Source: Alphaproteobacteria bacterium (lineage in GTDB: Bacteria > Pseudomonadota > Alphaproteobacteria > UBA2966). From it: a stretch of 52,342 nt of DNA. The number at the start of each line of letters is the position of its first letter. The first letter of the stretch is position 1. The translations under genes were made by a program, and so were the position numbers. The notes below the pieces were generated by a model. That model did not search any database. It was given only the letters and a program-made list of their open reading frames with translations, and was not told where the DNA came from. The stretch covers positions 9,114-61,455 of the forward strand of contig JAGWAU010000014.1 in NCBI GenBank assembly GCA_021296255.1. The letters run 5' to 3'. This document shows, piece after piece, positions 44,084 through 52,342 of this stretch.

Positions 44084-45028
44084 ATGAAAGTACTTGTGCT
44101 TGGAAATGTACACCCAAAGGGGCTGGATATCCTGACCGCCTTTGCGGATGTGACGGTTCTGCCCGAGCCAGTGGCCAGAGACGATGTTCTGGCCCACATT
44201 GGCGACGTGGATGGCATGCTCCACAAGGTCGGACGAATCGATGCCGAGATCATTGCCGGCCAATCCAGGCTGCGCGTCATTGCACGCCATGGTGTGGGTC
44301 TCGACGACCTTGATCTGCGAAGCATCGCCACCGCCGGCATTCCGGTTTCGACAACGGAGACGGCAAATTCGAATGCCGTGGCGGAAGCGACCGTCGGGTA
44401 CGCCTTGAGCCTCCTTCGGCATTTTGGGCGGGCGGATGACATGGTCAAACACGACCATTCCTGGGCACGCGAGTCGCTGATGGGGCGCGAACTCTCCAAC
44501 TGCACGGTGGGGGTCGTCGGATACGGGCGGATCGGCCGCCTCGTCGCCGGATACCTTGCGGCATTCGGTGCAGATGTATTGATCAATGATGACAACGATG
44601 CCGCTCTCACGGACATCCCCTATCGTGCTGCCTCGCTCGATGAGCTCTTGCGCACTTCCGATGTCGTTTCACTGCACTGCCCGCTGACACCCAAAACCCG
44701 CCATCTCATCGATGGGCCGCGCCTGAAGCTGATGCATGAGCACGCCGTCCTTATCAACACGGCACGCGGGGCCCTCATCGATCAGGACGCTTTGGCAGAG
44801 GCCCTGACCGAACGTGCCATCGGAGGCGCTGCACTCGATGTATTCGAGGCGGAGCCTCCAAATTTCGATGATCCTCTGTTCGCCTGCCCCAACCTGATCA
44901 CGACACCCCACGTCGCAGCGATGACATTCGAGGCGCAGACCGCCATGGCGGTTCAGGCGGCGTCGGAAATCCGTAAAGTCCTCGTGGAAGGGCGCGAGCC
45001 CTCGAATAACGTCGCCACCACTGAATGA
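44084..45028 (+). CDS. D-isomer-specific 2-hydroxyacid dehydrogenase
   Basis: This is a 314-residue NAD-dependent dehydrogenase of the phosphoglycerate/hydroxypyruvate reductase type. The nucleotide fold is GVVGYGRIGRLVAGYLAAFG (143-162). The catalytic set is Arg228 in NTARGALID, Glu257 in LDVFEAEPP and His276 in TTPHVAAMT, and the substrate loop is ARHGVGLDDLDL (67-78). There is no C-terminal ACT domain, so it is not the regulated SerA form. It starts a cluster with a DapA-family lyase and a PfkB kinase, which suggests sugar-acid breakdown (inference). Confidence 0.9.
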   Translation: MKVLVLGNVHPKGLDILTAFADVTVLPEPVARDDVLAHIGDVDGMLHKVGRIDAEIIAGQSRLRVIARHGVGLDDLDLRSIATAGIPVSTTETANSNAVAEATVGYALSLLRHFGRADDMVKHDHSWARESLMGRELSNCTVGVVGYGRIGRLVAGYLAAFGADVLINDDNDAALTDIPYRAASLDELLRTSDVVSLHCPLTPKTRHLIDGPRLKLMHEHAVLINTARGALIDQDALAEALTERAIGGAALDVFEAEPPNFDDPLFACPNLITTPHVAAMTFEAQTAMAVQAASEIRKVLVEGREPSNNVATTE

Positions 45029-45096
45029 AGGCACGCAAGACCACTGTCGAACGGTGAGTCGCCTCCAAAAAACCGTGCGGTGAAATCCGGCAGCCG

Positions 45097-45986
45097 TCAT
45101 TCGAAATGCGTGTAACTTCTGAGGGCCTTGAGGATATGCGTTTCTTCGTCCTCGGTCTTTAGCATCAGCGGTGCTTTCGGCACCCCAATATCGATGCCGC
45201 GATAGCGCAGCGCGCTATGGTGGAATGACACTGGAATCCCGGAGCCGGTAAGTTGACGCAGTTCGTTTGCTTCGCGCTGTATGCCGAGTGCCCGGTCGAA
45301 GTCACCCGCGTCTGCCGCTTCGAAGATTTGATTCACGACCTTGAGGTACAGGTTCGACAGACCCGAGACACATCCTCGCCCGCCGCCGACCAGAGCCGGC
45401 AGCAGGATCGTCTGCGAGCCGACGATGACTTGAAAATCAGTGAAATCCCGGTCGCGGCCACCAGACCGCAAAATAGCTGAATGTCGGCGCTACTGTCCTT
45501 GATGCCTGCCAAACCCTTTTCGCCAAGCCTCGCGACCTGATCGGGCGTCACACAATAGTTTGTGTATTTGGGATTGTTATACAGGTAGACAGGTGTACTC
45601 ACGGCGTCAATCAAGCTCAGAAAACGGTGATCAATCTCGTCTCGACCGTGGAGGTAACAGTACGGCGTCAGCGACGCGACACCGGACGCATCGAGGCTCT
45701 CGGCATGGCGCGCCAATTCGATCGTCGTACAGGTATCCGGATCGCCGACATGCAGCACCACGGGAACACGTCCGGCAACCGCGTCGAGCACTATCTCCGC
45801 GACCTGCTTGCGCTAGCTCACTGTCATGATGGGCCCTGACCCATACGAGCCCGCGACATATAGTCCGCTGACTTGTGGTACGAGCCAATCGAGAAATATG
45901 CGAAATTTTGCTTCGTCCACCATCCCATCACTGTCAAACGGGGTGATCAGGGCGGGCATCGTGCCTCTGAAATTGCTCATCGTCAT
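45097..45986 (-). pseudogene. DapA/KDG-aldolase family gene with amber codon and frameshift
   Basis: The dihydrodipicolinate synthase-like frame is normal in total length (~296 codons) but broken twice. After GLYVAGSYGSGPIMTVS there is an in-frame TAG (45813-45815) where homologues have Glu before RKQVAEIVLDAVAGRVPVVL. Then near 45438 one base is missing: GISL must join DFQVIVGSQTILLPALVGGG. Both flanks are good family text, including YLYNNPKYTNY and the Schiff-base region EKGLAGIKDSSAD with the lysine. Members are pyruvate-dependent aldolases or lyases such as KDG aldolase and N-acetylneuraminate lyase. The start is MTMSNFRGTMPALITPFD. Confidence 0.85.
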
Positions 45987-46232
45987 TGGCGGCTGTCCAC
46001 TAGAGGCGATGCTCGGCGTAAGAAGTCGCCAATAAATCGTGAAGTGCCCATAACCGGTCACTACAGGCTATGTTTGTCGTCGGTGATATTGCAGACATCG
46101 TGTTTGCGGTTTCGTTGATAAGACGTCCGTCCGATGCGACATTTGTCGCATCGACGCATGACCATGTTGTTCGCCCGAGTCCCGTGGAGTCTCGCACCAC
46201 ATTGCTGATCAACACCGAAACACTGGACGACC

Positions 46233-47183
46233 TTGCTTGACCTAGTGACGCTCGGCGAAACCTGCGCGGCTCTCGTCGCCAAATCGGGAGGGCCGCTTCG
46301 ACACACCGTGGAGTTCGAGCGCCGCATTGGCGGGGCCGAAAGTACGGTCGCCGCCGGAGTCGCACGACTGGGACATCGGGCTGGTTGGATATCGCGCCTC
46401 GGAGCGGATGAGTTGGGTGCATTCATCCTAGGGGTCATGAGAAGCGAAAATGTTGACGTCAAACACGTCATGATGGTTGAAGGCGAACAGACCGGCGTTT
46501 TCTTGCGTGAGAACAGATCTGATGGCAGATCCAACGTGTTCTACTATCGGTCGACTTCGGCCTTCACGTCGTTCTCTCCCGACGATTTGGATGAAGGCTA
46601 CATCGGTTCGGCGCGGTTCCTGCATCTTGGCGGTATCACTCCTGGCCTTTCGTCTTCCTGCCTCGCCACGGTGCAGCGCGCCATGGAAATTGCCAAAGCA
46701 CGGGACGTGAAGATCACTTTCGACCTCAACTACAGGGTGAAGGTTTGGCCACCGGAGGACGCTCGTGCCGCTCTCGAGAGTCTCATGACGAATGCCGATC
46801 ACGTGCTCGCCGGACGGGAAGACCTCTCCAAGCTGACGGGCATCTCCGATCAAGATGCACAGTTGGACTATCTGAGCGGGCTTGGCATATCGAACATCGT
46901 GCTGAAGTGGGGTTCCGACGGCACCATCTGGGCGGGACCAGAAGGTGTGTTGCGGGTGCCCAGCGTCACCGTCACGCACCCTGTCGATCGATTCGGTGTG
47001 GGTGATGCCTTCGCCGCCGGATACGTCGGCGGCCTCATTCAAGGCAAGAACGGACCCGACGCGGTAGATCTCGGCAACCGGGTGGCCGGATGGTCGTTAC
47101 AGCTTCCGGGCAATATTGAATCTCTTCCTACCCGGAAAGAGCTAGAAGGCGCGCAGAAAACCAGCGAACTCACGCGTCGATAA
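46233..47183 (+). CDS. PfkB-family sugar kinase, 2-keto-3-deoxygluconate kinase-like
   Basis: This is a 316-residue ribokinase-fold kinase. The N-terminal signature is VEFERRIGGAESTVAAGVAR, and the C-terminal PfkB motif is VDRFGVGDAFAAGYVGGLI with the catalytic Asp of GVGD. FYYRSTSAF and FDLNYRVKVWP are typical of KDG kinases. It would make 2-keto-3-deoxy-6-phosphogluconate or a related phosphate. The TTG start is chosen because the family N-terminus LVTLGE begins there; an ATG far inside is not plausible. It is divergent from the broken DapA-family gene, its likely pathway partner. Confidence 0.88.
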   Translation: MLDLVTLGETCAALVAKSGGPLRHTVEFERRIGGAESTVAAGVARLGHRAGWISRLGADELGAFILGVMRSENVDVKHVMMVEGEQTGVFLRENRSDGRSNVFYYRSTSAFTSFSPDDLDEGYIGSARFLHLGGITPGLSSSCLATVQRAMEIAKARDVKITFDLNYRVKVWPPEDARAALESLMTNADHVLAGREDLSKLTGISDQDAQLDYLSGLGISNIVLKWGSDGTIWAGPEGVLRVPSVTVTHPVDRFGVGDAFAAGYVGGLIQGKNGPDAVDLGNRVAGWSLQLPGNIESLPTRKELEGAQKTSELTRR

Positions 47184-47683
47184 GCAGTTCACAAAACTAG
47201 TCCACCGAACAGTAGAATCGCCGTGAAAAACGAAACGGTCGATCCGAGCAGAACGGCACGTACTGGGCGGCTTTGCAGAGGCAATTGCATAGACGAAGGC
47301 CGCATAGCGCCGTGGCGCGGGCAGTCTGGCGGTGGTTCGCAGACGGTATAAAGGGCCGTGCCGACGACCCGCCGCACTATCTCGGCTCGACCGTGCGGCG
47401 TAAGTTCTTCGCCCCTATGGACGTTCATCCGGGGCCCTCTTCTCGGTTCGTTGACAGGCTTTCGTCGCCCATCAGCTTCCGAGAATCAGTCCCGGATGGA
47501 CAACAAGAGATGCCGTAGACGCGCCCACCATTCGCTGCGTTGTGATGCGAAGGGTATTGGCATAGATTCCAAGGCCGGCTCCAAGCGACTCGGCGCGCAG
47601 GGTGCCGATGGGTCCGGCTTTCGGGCCGACCAGATCGCGTTGTCCGATTGGTCTCAAGATTCAGCGACGGGAGGAAGCCAACA
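47184..47683. other. 500-base intergenic region with a decayed membrane-segment frame
   Basis: No intact gene is visible. On the minus strand a 79-codon frame (47189-47428) ends in a clear transmembrane-like helix, RAVLLGSTVSFFTAILLFGG. It has no family likeness and is preceded by unrelated text, so it may be the tail of a lost membrane protein gene. The last 20 bases carry GGGAGGAAG, the ribosome site of the binding-protein gene. No hairpin or promoter stands out. Confidence 0.3.
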
Positions 47684-48646
47684 ATGAACCGTTTTGCACT
47701 TGCATTGATCGCGGCGGCGGGCATGGCGCTTGCCGCGGTTTCGTCATCGGCAGCTACCAAGATCAATATTTTCTCGGGTGTCAGCCCGGTGTTCGCGCCG
47801 CCGTTCGTGGCCCACGTCAAAGGGTACTTCAAGGAAGAAGGGCTCGACGTCACAGTAAAGACATTCCAGGCCGGCGCCGCCGCCTCGGAGGCTTTCCGCT
47901 CGGGTGGTGCACAGTTCCTCGTCACCTGCGACCAGCCCATGATCATGATGGCCGCTGGCGGTGACGCCGTGATCGTCACGCAGTTCTCGGACAACAATCA
48001 CATGGTCTTCGTGATGGGCCCCAAGGACGTGACGGGACCGGCCGACTTCAAAGGCAAGAAGATCGGTTTGTTTCGCAAGTCCGCGTCCGAGTTCATGCTG
48101 GACAAGTATATGAAGTCGGGCGGGCTATCTGTGGATGACGTCGAGATGGTCCACCTGGCACCGTTCGATCAGGTCCCGGCCTTGGTCAAAGGGGACGTCT
48201 TCGCCATCTCGTTGTGGAAGCCCTTCGACCTGAAGATCCACGGCCTCAGCGACAAGTTCAAGATCCTCGCCGCCACCGGCGACATGGGTTATTCGCTTTA
48301 CTGCGGCATGCTGGCGTCGCGGAAGTATCTCGAGTCGGCACCCCCCGACGAGATGGAAGCGTTCATGCGGGCCATCAAGAAGGGCTCCGACCTGCTGGCC
48401 AACAGCCCGAAAGAGGGAATAGACGCGATCGCGGAATTCACCAAGCTGCCGCCGAACGAGGTCGAGCACACCGTGAGGGGCCAGAAGTGGGACCTGGTGA
48501 GCGACGAGGCCTTCCGCACCCAGTTGCACAATATCGAGCAGTTCCTGCTGAAGCTCGGCATTCTGAAGGATCCTGTCGACTGGGATACGGCAGCCGACTG
48601 GTCGCATATCAAGAAGCTCGACCCGACCCTCGTAAGAGGCATGTAG
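47684..48646 (+). CDS. ABC transporter substrate-binding protein (NMT1/SsuA-like)
   Basis: This is a 320-residue periplasmic binding protein with a signal peptide (to about residue 23, ALAAVSSSA). The mature part has KINIFSGVSPVFAPPFVAHV, then KGYFKEEGLDVTVKTFQAGA, and ends with DTAADWSHIKKLDP. Members bind sulfonates, nitrate, thiamine precursors or riboflavin; the ligand cannot be read from the sequence. ATG after GGGAGGAAGCCAACA is the start. It is first in an operon with an ATPase and two permeases. Confidence 0.92.
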   Translation: MNRFALALIAAAGMALAAVSSSAATKINIFSGVSPVFAPPFVAHVKGYFKEEGLDVTVKTFQAGAAASEAFRSGGAQFLVTCDQPMIMMAAGGDAVIVTQFSDNNHMVFVMGPKDVTGPADFKGKKIGLFRKSASEFMLDKYMKSGGLSVDDVEMVHLAPFDQVPALVKGDVFAISLWKPFDLKIHGLSDKFKILAATGDMGYSLYCGMLASRKYLESAPPDEMEAFMRAIKKGSDLLANSPKEGIDAIAEFTKLPPNEVEHTVRGQKWDLVSDEAFRTQLHNIEQFLLKLGILKDPVDWDTAADWSHIKKLDPTLVRGM

Positions 48647-48702
48647 GCCGGCGGCACGGTGGCGACCCGACGCCGGCCGTGGCGGCGGGTCGAACCTGTC
48701 CC

Positions 48703-49497
48703 ATGGAGAACGACTGGAAACGGCTGAAGGTCACGGGACTGTACAAGCAGTTCTCGCGCGGCCCGGTCGTCCTTTCGAACATCGACCTGACGGTCGATCG
48801 GGGTGCCTTCATGTGTATCCTCGGACCAAGCGGCTCGGGGAAGAGCACGCTGGTCGATCTGATCGCCGGGTTCGAACCGCCGACGGACGGCCGTATCGCC
48901 TTCGACGACTCCCCAATTCACGGTCCGGGCCCGGACCGGGTGGTCATCTTCCAGGACATCGGCAACGCGCTTTTCCCCTGGCTGACCGTCCTGGAGAACG
49001 CCGAGTTCGGGCTGAAGAACTTCGTGCGCAACAAGAACGAACGCCGCGCCCAGGCGATGGAGGCACTGGAACTCGTCGGCCTTGGCAACGACACCCACAA
49101 ATTTCCCTCCGAGCTATCGGGAGGCATGAAGCAACGGGCCCAGATCGCACGCGGCCTGGTCATGGACCCGCACGTGCTGATCATGGACGAGCCCTTCGCG
49201 GCGCTCGACGCCATCACCCGCCGGCGCATGCAATACGAATTGAAGGACCTGTGGGAGCGCACGCACAAGACCGTCATCTTCGTGACCCACGACATCACGG
49301 AAGCCCTGATCCTGGCCACGGACGTGACGGTGCTCTCGTCGGGCCCGGAAGCCCGTATCCTCGACACGTTCCGCCCGGAGTTGCCCGACGAGCGCGACCC
49401 CGCGGATGCGGAGTTCATCGCTGCGTACCGCCACATCGAATCGCTGATCGGGCACGTGCATGACGCGGGTGACGTAAGAGCGGAGACAGCACAGTGA
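48703..49497 (+). CDS. ABC transporter ATP-binding protein (nitrate/sulfonate type)
   Basis: This is a 264-residue ATPase subunit. Walker A is GPSGSGKST (41-49), with Q-loop FQDIGNALFPWLTVLENAEF, signature LSGGMKQRAQIARGL, Walker B VLIMDEPFAALD, and H-loop VIFVTHDITEALILA. Q-loop text ending in LFPWLTV is typical of SsuB/TauB/ThiZ ATPases. It starts 56 bases after the binding-protein gene; its stop overlaps the GTG of the first permease. Confidence 0.95.
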   Translation: MENDWKRLKVTGLYKQFSRGPVVLSNIDLTVDRGAFMCILGPSGSGKSTLVDLIAGFEPPTDGRIAFDDSPIHGPGPDRVVIFQDIGNALFPWLTVLENAEFGLKNFVRNKNERRAQAMEALELVGLGNDTHKFPSELSGGMKQRAQIARGLVMDPHVLIMDEPFAALDAITRRRMQYELKDLWERTHKTVIFVTHDITEALILATDVTVLSSGPEARILDTFRPELPDERDPADAEFIAAYRHIESLIGHVHDAGDVRAETAQ

Positions 49498-50254
49498 CTC
49501 AAGCCGGCAGGCTCGGGCCGCTCTACGGCATCCTGCTGTTCTTCATCTTGTGGCAGGTCGCGGCGGCATTCATCGGGACACCGTTGTTGTTCCCGGAGCC
49601 AATGGATGTCATGCGGGGCCTCGCTCGCATGTCCGAAACGGGTGAGATTTACGTACATCTCGGGGCGACGCTTCAGCGTCTCCTGGTCGGACTGGGGGTG
49701 GGAATACCGGTTGGCGCCGTACTGGGCTGCGCCATGGGCGCCTCACGCGACGTCAACGCGTGGTTCGATCCCTACCTGCGCATGGCGAACTCCACGCCGG
49801 CGATCGCCCTTATCCCGTTCGCCCTGCTCTGGTTTGGGGTAACGGAACTCGCCCGCTATTCGCTGGTCTTCTACCTCGCCGTGTACGTGCTCGCGCTGAG
49901 CGCAAGGCAGGGCGTCGCGCAAGTTCCTCATCTGCGTATCAAGGCGGCAAACACACTTGGTGTCCTAGGGGTCTCGGCGTTCTTCCGGGTCGTGATTCCG
50001 TCGTCATTCCCCGCCATCCTGGGGGCGTCCGGACCGCAACGGGTCTTGGAGTGATGGTCGTGGTCGCCGCGGAGATGCTGGGCGCGGCGAACGGGTTCGG
50101 CTACCTCATCATCCTCGGCCGCCAGAACTATGACCCCACACTGATCTTCATCGGCATATTCGGGTTGGGCGTCCTCAGCATCGTCCTGGACCGCGGCATC
50201 GAATTGGCAATCGAGCGCTTGATGCCTCGCTGGTCGGTGAAGCGGCGGGTCTGA
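49494..50254 (+). pseudogene. ABC transporter permease 1, frameshifted in a G-run
   Basis: The inner-membrane subunit has the usual ~253 codons and six helices but is split by a frameshift. The first frame runs through GVGIPVGAVLGCAMGASRDV and the EAA-loop text VPHLRIKAANTLGV to FPAILG. The next frame continues GVRTATGLGVMVVVAAEMLG and NGFGYLIILGRQN to the end. Adding one G to the five-G run at 50021-50025 restores the frame exactly. A homopolymer indel is the simplest cause: a sequence error or a phase-variable or fresh mutation. GTG start overlaps the ATPase stop. Confidence 0.9.
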
Positions 50255-50261
50255 GGACGCC

Positions 50262-51035
50262 ATGATGCCCAGGCACGGCCTTCATCGAACCATCCTCGTC
50301 GCCGCTCTGTCGGTTCTGACGGGAATTACCATCTGGGGTGTCGCCAGCGGCACGTTGGTCTCCGAGACTCTTCTTCCACACCCCTTCTCGGTGTGGGAGG
50401 CGGCCGCCGAGAAGTCGGAATCGGGCCTCCTATGGGAGTCGATCCGGGTCAGCTTGTGGCGGGTTGGCTGGGGCTGGATCCTCGGCGTCGGGGCCGGAAT
50501 CATCACCGGCTTGATCCTCGGCGAACTCCGCGGCGTCGAATCGGTGGTCGGTCCGATCTTCGAGTTCCTGAAGGGCGTGGCGCCGATCTCGCTCGTTCCC
50601 ATCATGATCCTCTGGTTCGGCATCGGCGAGCTGCCCAAGCTGCTGATCATCGCATACATCACGTGGGTGGTGGTCACCGTCAGCACGATGACGGGCGTCC
50701 GGGAGGTCCCGAACGTGCGCTTGCGAGCGGCGCGCTGCCTCGGGCTGTCCCAGCTTCAGGTTTTCTACCGCGTCATCCTGCCGTCGGCCGCGTCCTTCGT
50801 TCTCTTGGGAATGCGCAGCGGGATCGGATTCGCCTATATCGCGCTGGTCTCCGCCGAGTTCATCGCCGTCGACAAGGGGGTGGGATTCCTTATCATGGAT
50901 TCGCGACTCAACCTGCAGACGTCGCTCATGGTCGTCGGCATCATTACGCTTGGCCTCCTGGGTTCCGGCAGCCAGTTGCTCTACGACGCCGTCACGCTGC
51001 AAATGCCCTGGTTGTCACGGTTCCGGCGGCATTAA
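50262..51035 (+). CDS. ABC transporter permease 2
   Basis: This is a 257-residue BPD-type permease with about six membrane helices. It has the cytoplasmic EAA loop VREVPNVRLRAARCLGLSQL, followed by VFYRVILPSAASFVLLGMRS, and the membrane text GWGWILGVGAGIITGLILGE. It starts eight bases after permease 1. The two permeases differ clearly in sequence, so the channel is probably a heterodimer. Start at the first of two neighbouring ATGs. Confidence 0.93.
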   Translation: MMPRHGLHRTILVAALSVLTGITIWGVASGTLVSETLLPHPFSVWEAAAEKSESGLLWESIRVSLWRVGWGWILGVGAGIITGLILGELRGVESVVGPIFEFLKGVAPISLVPIMILWFGIGELPKLLIIAYITWVVVTVSTMTGVREVPNVRLRAARCLGLSQLQVFYRVILPSAASFVLLGMRSGIGFAYIALVSAEFIAVDKGVGFLIMDSRLNLQTSLMVVGIITLGLLGSGSQLLYDAVTLQMPWLSRFRRH

Positions 51036-51108
51036 CGGAGAACCAGGGACGCCGCGCCGCGGCCGGCGGCGGCCCCGGGCAGCGGTCGCGGAACGCCTGC
51101 CTGTCCAG

Positions 51109-52167
51109 CTACACCTCCGCGTGAATGCGGAGAAGTTCGGGAAAGGTATCCGGCGGGCGGCGGCCCATACCGCATTCGGTGGCGATGCCGAAGTCGGAGA
51201 CGAACTTCTCCGCCGTCGCCATCCGCCGGCGCGTCCCCTCCACGCCGTCCGTATGGTGTATGAGTCCGAGGAACAGCCGGGTTTCGGGCCTTAACGCCAG
51301 CGCGTCGAGAGGCGCGAAATAGGCGTCATCCGAACGGCTGCGCGGCACCGGCATATGAAGCCACTGCACGGAGCGGCCGATTCCCGCGGCGATGCCGTTG
51401 GCGACGGCGACGAGGTTCGCCGTGTCCTCGGGCTCCTTCCAGTGCACGTGGTTCAAATCGCCGTAACACAGGTGATAGCCGAGTTCCACGCCCTCCGGGA
51501 CGGCGTCGCCAATGCGCACCAAGCGCTCGATGATGCCGCTCTTCACGTCCTCGAAGAAGATCGACCAGACGCCTTCCCAGACCCCCATATCCTTGGCGAC
51601 GTCCCACTGAACGGCGAGTTCGTGACGGGGGACATGCGTTGCGATCTCGGCCAGCTCGGTCAGCATACGGGCTTCGTAGGGACCTTCGACGTCTGCCTGG
51701 CACTGCCGTGCAATGAGGTGCTCGAGAAAGGCCACGGGCGTCGGCAGCGAGACCTGAAATCGCGTGTCCTTCGGCACGACTCCCTGCGATTTGAGACTCC
51801 GGAAGATCTCGTAACTCTCCAATGCCGCGTCGGCGTACCCGAGGTTCTCGAAGGAAAGGTCAGCGGGATCGACGTGATCGGCGATGCGATAGCTGGTGGC
51901 GGTGCGTGTGCTCGCGTATTCGCCTCTCGCCTTTTGCCAATCGGCTCGGCGATCGGTTTCATCGACGACGAGCTGCGAGTGGTTTTGGACCGCGTGCACT
52001 TGCCACTGAATCCAACCGCCGCGATCGCCCACTTCACCATCCGGCAGGCGCTTTACACGCGTGCCGAGGGCTGTAGCGATGGTTCGGAAGACATCCTCCA
52101 CGGCGGGCAGCGGCACACTGCCGACAATCAGAATATCACGCTTCTCCGCGCCTTGTTGTGAGGACAT
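51109..52167 (-). CDS. MetE C-terminal-like (cobalamin-independent methionine synthase family) protein
   Basis: The gene encodes 352 residues resembling the C-terminal barrel of MetE and its stand-alone relatives. N-terminal RDILIVGSVPLPAVEDVFRT is followed by RLPDGEVGDRGGWIQWQ. Toward the end come HLCYGDLNHVHWKEPED, TRLFLGLIHHTDGVEG and the closing ATECGMGRRPPDTFPELL, whose Cys fits a zinc ligand. Stand-alone members transfer methyl groups between various substrates; the donor is unknown. The ATG (MSSQQGAEK) is chosen after GAGG-like text; an upstream in-frame start adds a non-conserved lead. Confidence 0.75.
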   Translation of the reverse strand: MSSQQGAEKRDILIVGSVPLPAVEDVFRTIATALGTRVKRLPDGEVGDRGGWIQWQVHAVQNHSQLVVDETDRRADWQKARGEYASTRTATSYRIADHVDPADLSFENLGYADAALESYEIFRSLKSQGVVPKDTRFQVSLPTPVAFLEHLIARQCQADVEGPYEARMLTELAEIATHVPRHELAVQWDVAKDMGVWEGVWSIFFEDVKSGIIERLVRIGDAVPEGVELGYHLCYGDLNHVHWKEPEDTANLVAVANGIAAGIGRSVQWLHMPVPRSRSDDAYFAPLDALALRPETRLFLGLIHHTDGVEGTRRRMATAEKFVSDFGIATECGMGRRPPDTFPELLRIHAEV

Positions 52168-52294
52168 GAGTGATCTACCTATGGGAACGTTCCGGGACCG
52201 CATGCCTAACGGAATACCTTGCGATAGTCATAATGGTCGACCGGGCGGGGTTGACAAAGATTTATTCAAGGGTTGGTCCGACAGGAGGGCGTTC

Positions 52295-52342
52295 ATGCCA
52301 CCGACGAACATGCTCATCATCATGGCCGATCAACACAATCCC
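52295..52342 (+). CDS. Sulfatase family gene, first 16 codons
   Basis: The visible start MPPTNMLIIMADQHNP matches the N-terminus of sulfatase/alkaline-phosphatase superfamily enzymes, where the Asp-Gln pair of the metal site lies in MADQH. GGAGG stands eight bases upstream. The Cys/Ser-x-Pro-x-Arg active site lies beyond the window. Confidence 0.7.
   Translation, partial: MPPTNMLIIMADQHNP

Noticed and set aside
37367..45986. Genome-wide recoding of TAG (for example as pyrrolysine or Gln), suggested by three internal TAG codons
   Set aside because: TAG is the normal terminator of several intact genes here (dehydrogenase at 2014, dienelactone hydrolase at 9839, flavoprotein at 16494, TctC-type at 23694). 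One disrupted gene uses TAA and others have frameshifts, so recoding does not explain the pattern.
1..52342. CRISPR array or phage structural genes
   Set aside because: No regularly spaced direct repeats of CRISPR size and no capsid, terminase or tail genes were seen. The only tandem array is the decamer repeat upstream of cinA.

Overview
The window is GC-rich and densely coding, and it reads as chromosome from an alphaproteobacterium (inference). The main support is a 205-residue ribosomal protein S4 encoded alone, in the alphaproteobacterial style. Other support is the many CoA-linked, flavin-dependent and uptake genes typical of free-living or host-associated Rhodospirillales-like bacteria. 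A genus cannot be named from the sequence alone.

Layout. About 1-5.1 kb is a mobile-DNA scar. It has three copies of a ~95-base terminal-repeat-like element (a fourth lies at 33.3 kb), a transposase tail, a tyrosine-recombinase fragment, an AlpA-like regulator, and somewhat less GC-rich catabolic genes (3-hydroxyisobutyrate dehydrogenase family, amidase, Rid protein). From 5.1 to 9.8 kb lie a crotonase/CaiB CoA-transferase pair, a split transketolase-like enzyme and a dienelactone hydrolase. From 10.1 to 13.6 kb is a complete selenocysteine insertion cassette: selA, selB and tRNA-Sec on one strand with almost no spacing. No selD and no recognisable UGA-containing selenoprotein is seen here.

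From 13.6 to 17.7 kb are an LLM flavoprotein and a three-gene cluster (81-residue protein, large nitroreductase-like flavoprotein, GcvT-like folate enzyme). I cannot match this cluster to a described pathway, and it is the best candidate for something new. From 17.7 to 22.3 kb are rpsD with a clear promoter and 5' hairpin, a haloacid dehalogenase, a TVP38-type membrane protein and an MFS/AraC divergent pair. From 22.7 to 28 kb are a tripartite tricarboxylate transporter, a GST, a single-domain response regulator and another LLM protein.

From 28 to 43.8 kb are putA (frameshifted), a class IV aminotransferase, a DUF302 gene with a stop, a TPP enzyme, an MFS transporter, two more LLM proteins, a CehA/McbA-type hydrolase gene with two amber codons, a cinA relative and a class III aminotransferase. 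From 44 to 47.2 kb is a sugar-acid type cluster: 2-hydroxyacid dehydrogenase, broken DapA-family lyase and PfkB kinase. From 47.7 to 51 kb is an ABC importer with one binding protein, one ATPase and two different permeases, one of them frameshifted. A MetE-like protein and the first codons of a sulfatase close the window.

A striking overall feature is the number of disrupted reading frames between 28 and 50 kb: four in-frame stops and three frameshifts in genes whose flanking sequence is otherwise well preserved. Assembly error and recent gene decay cannot be told apart from the sequence alone.
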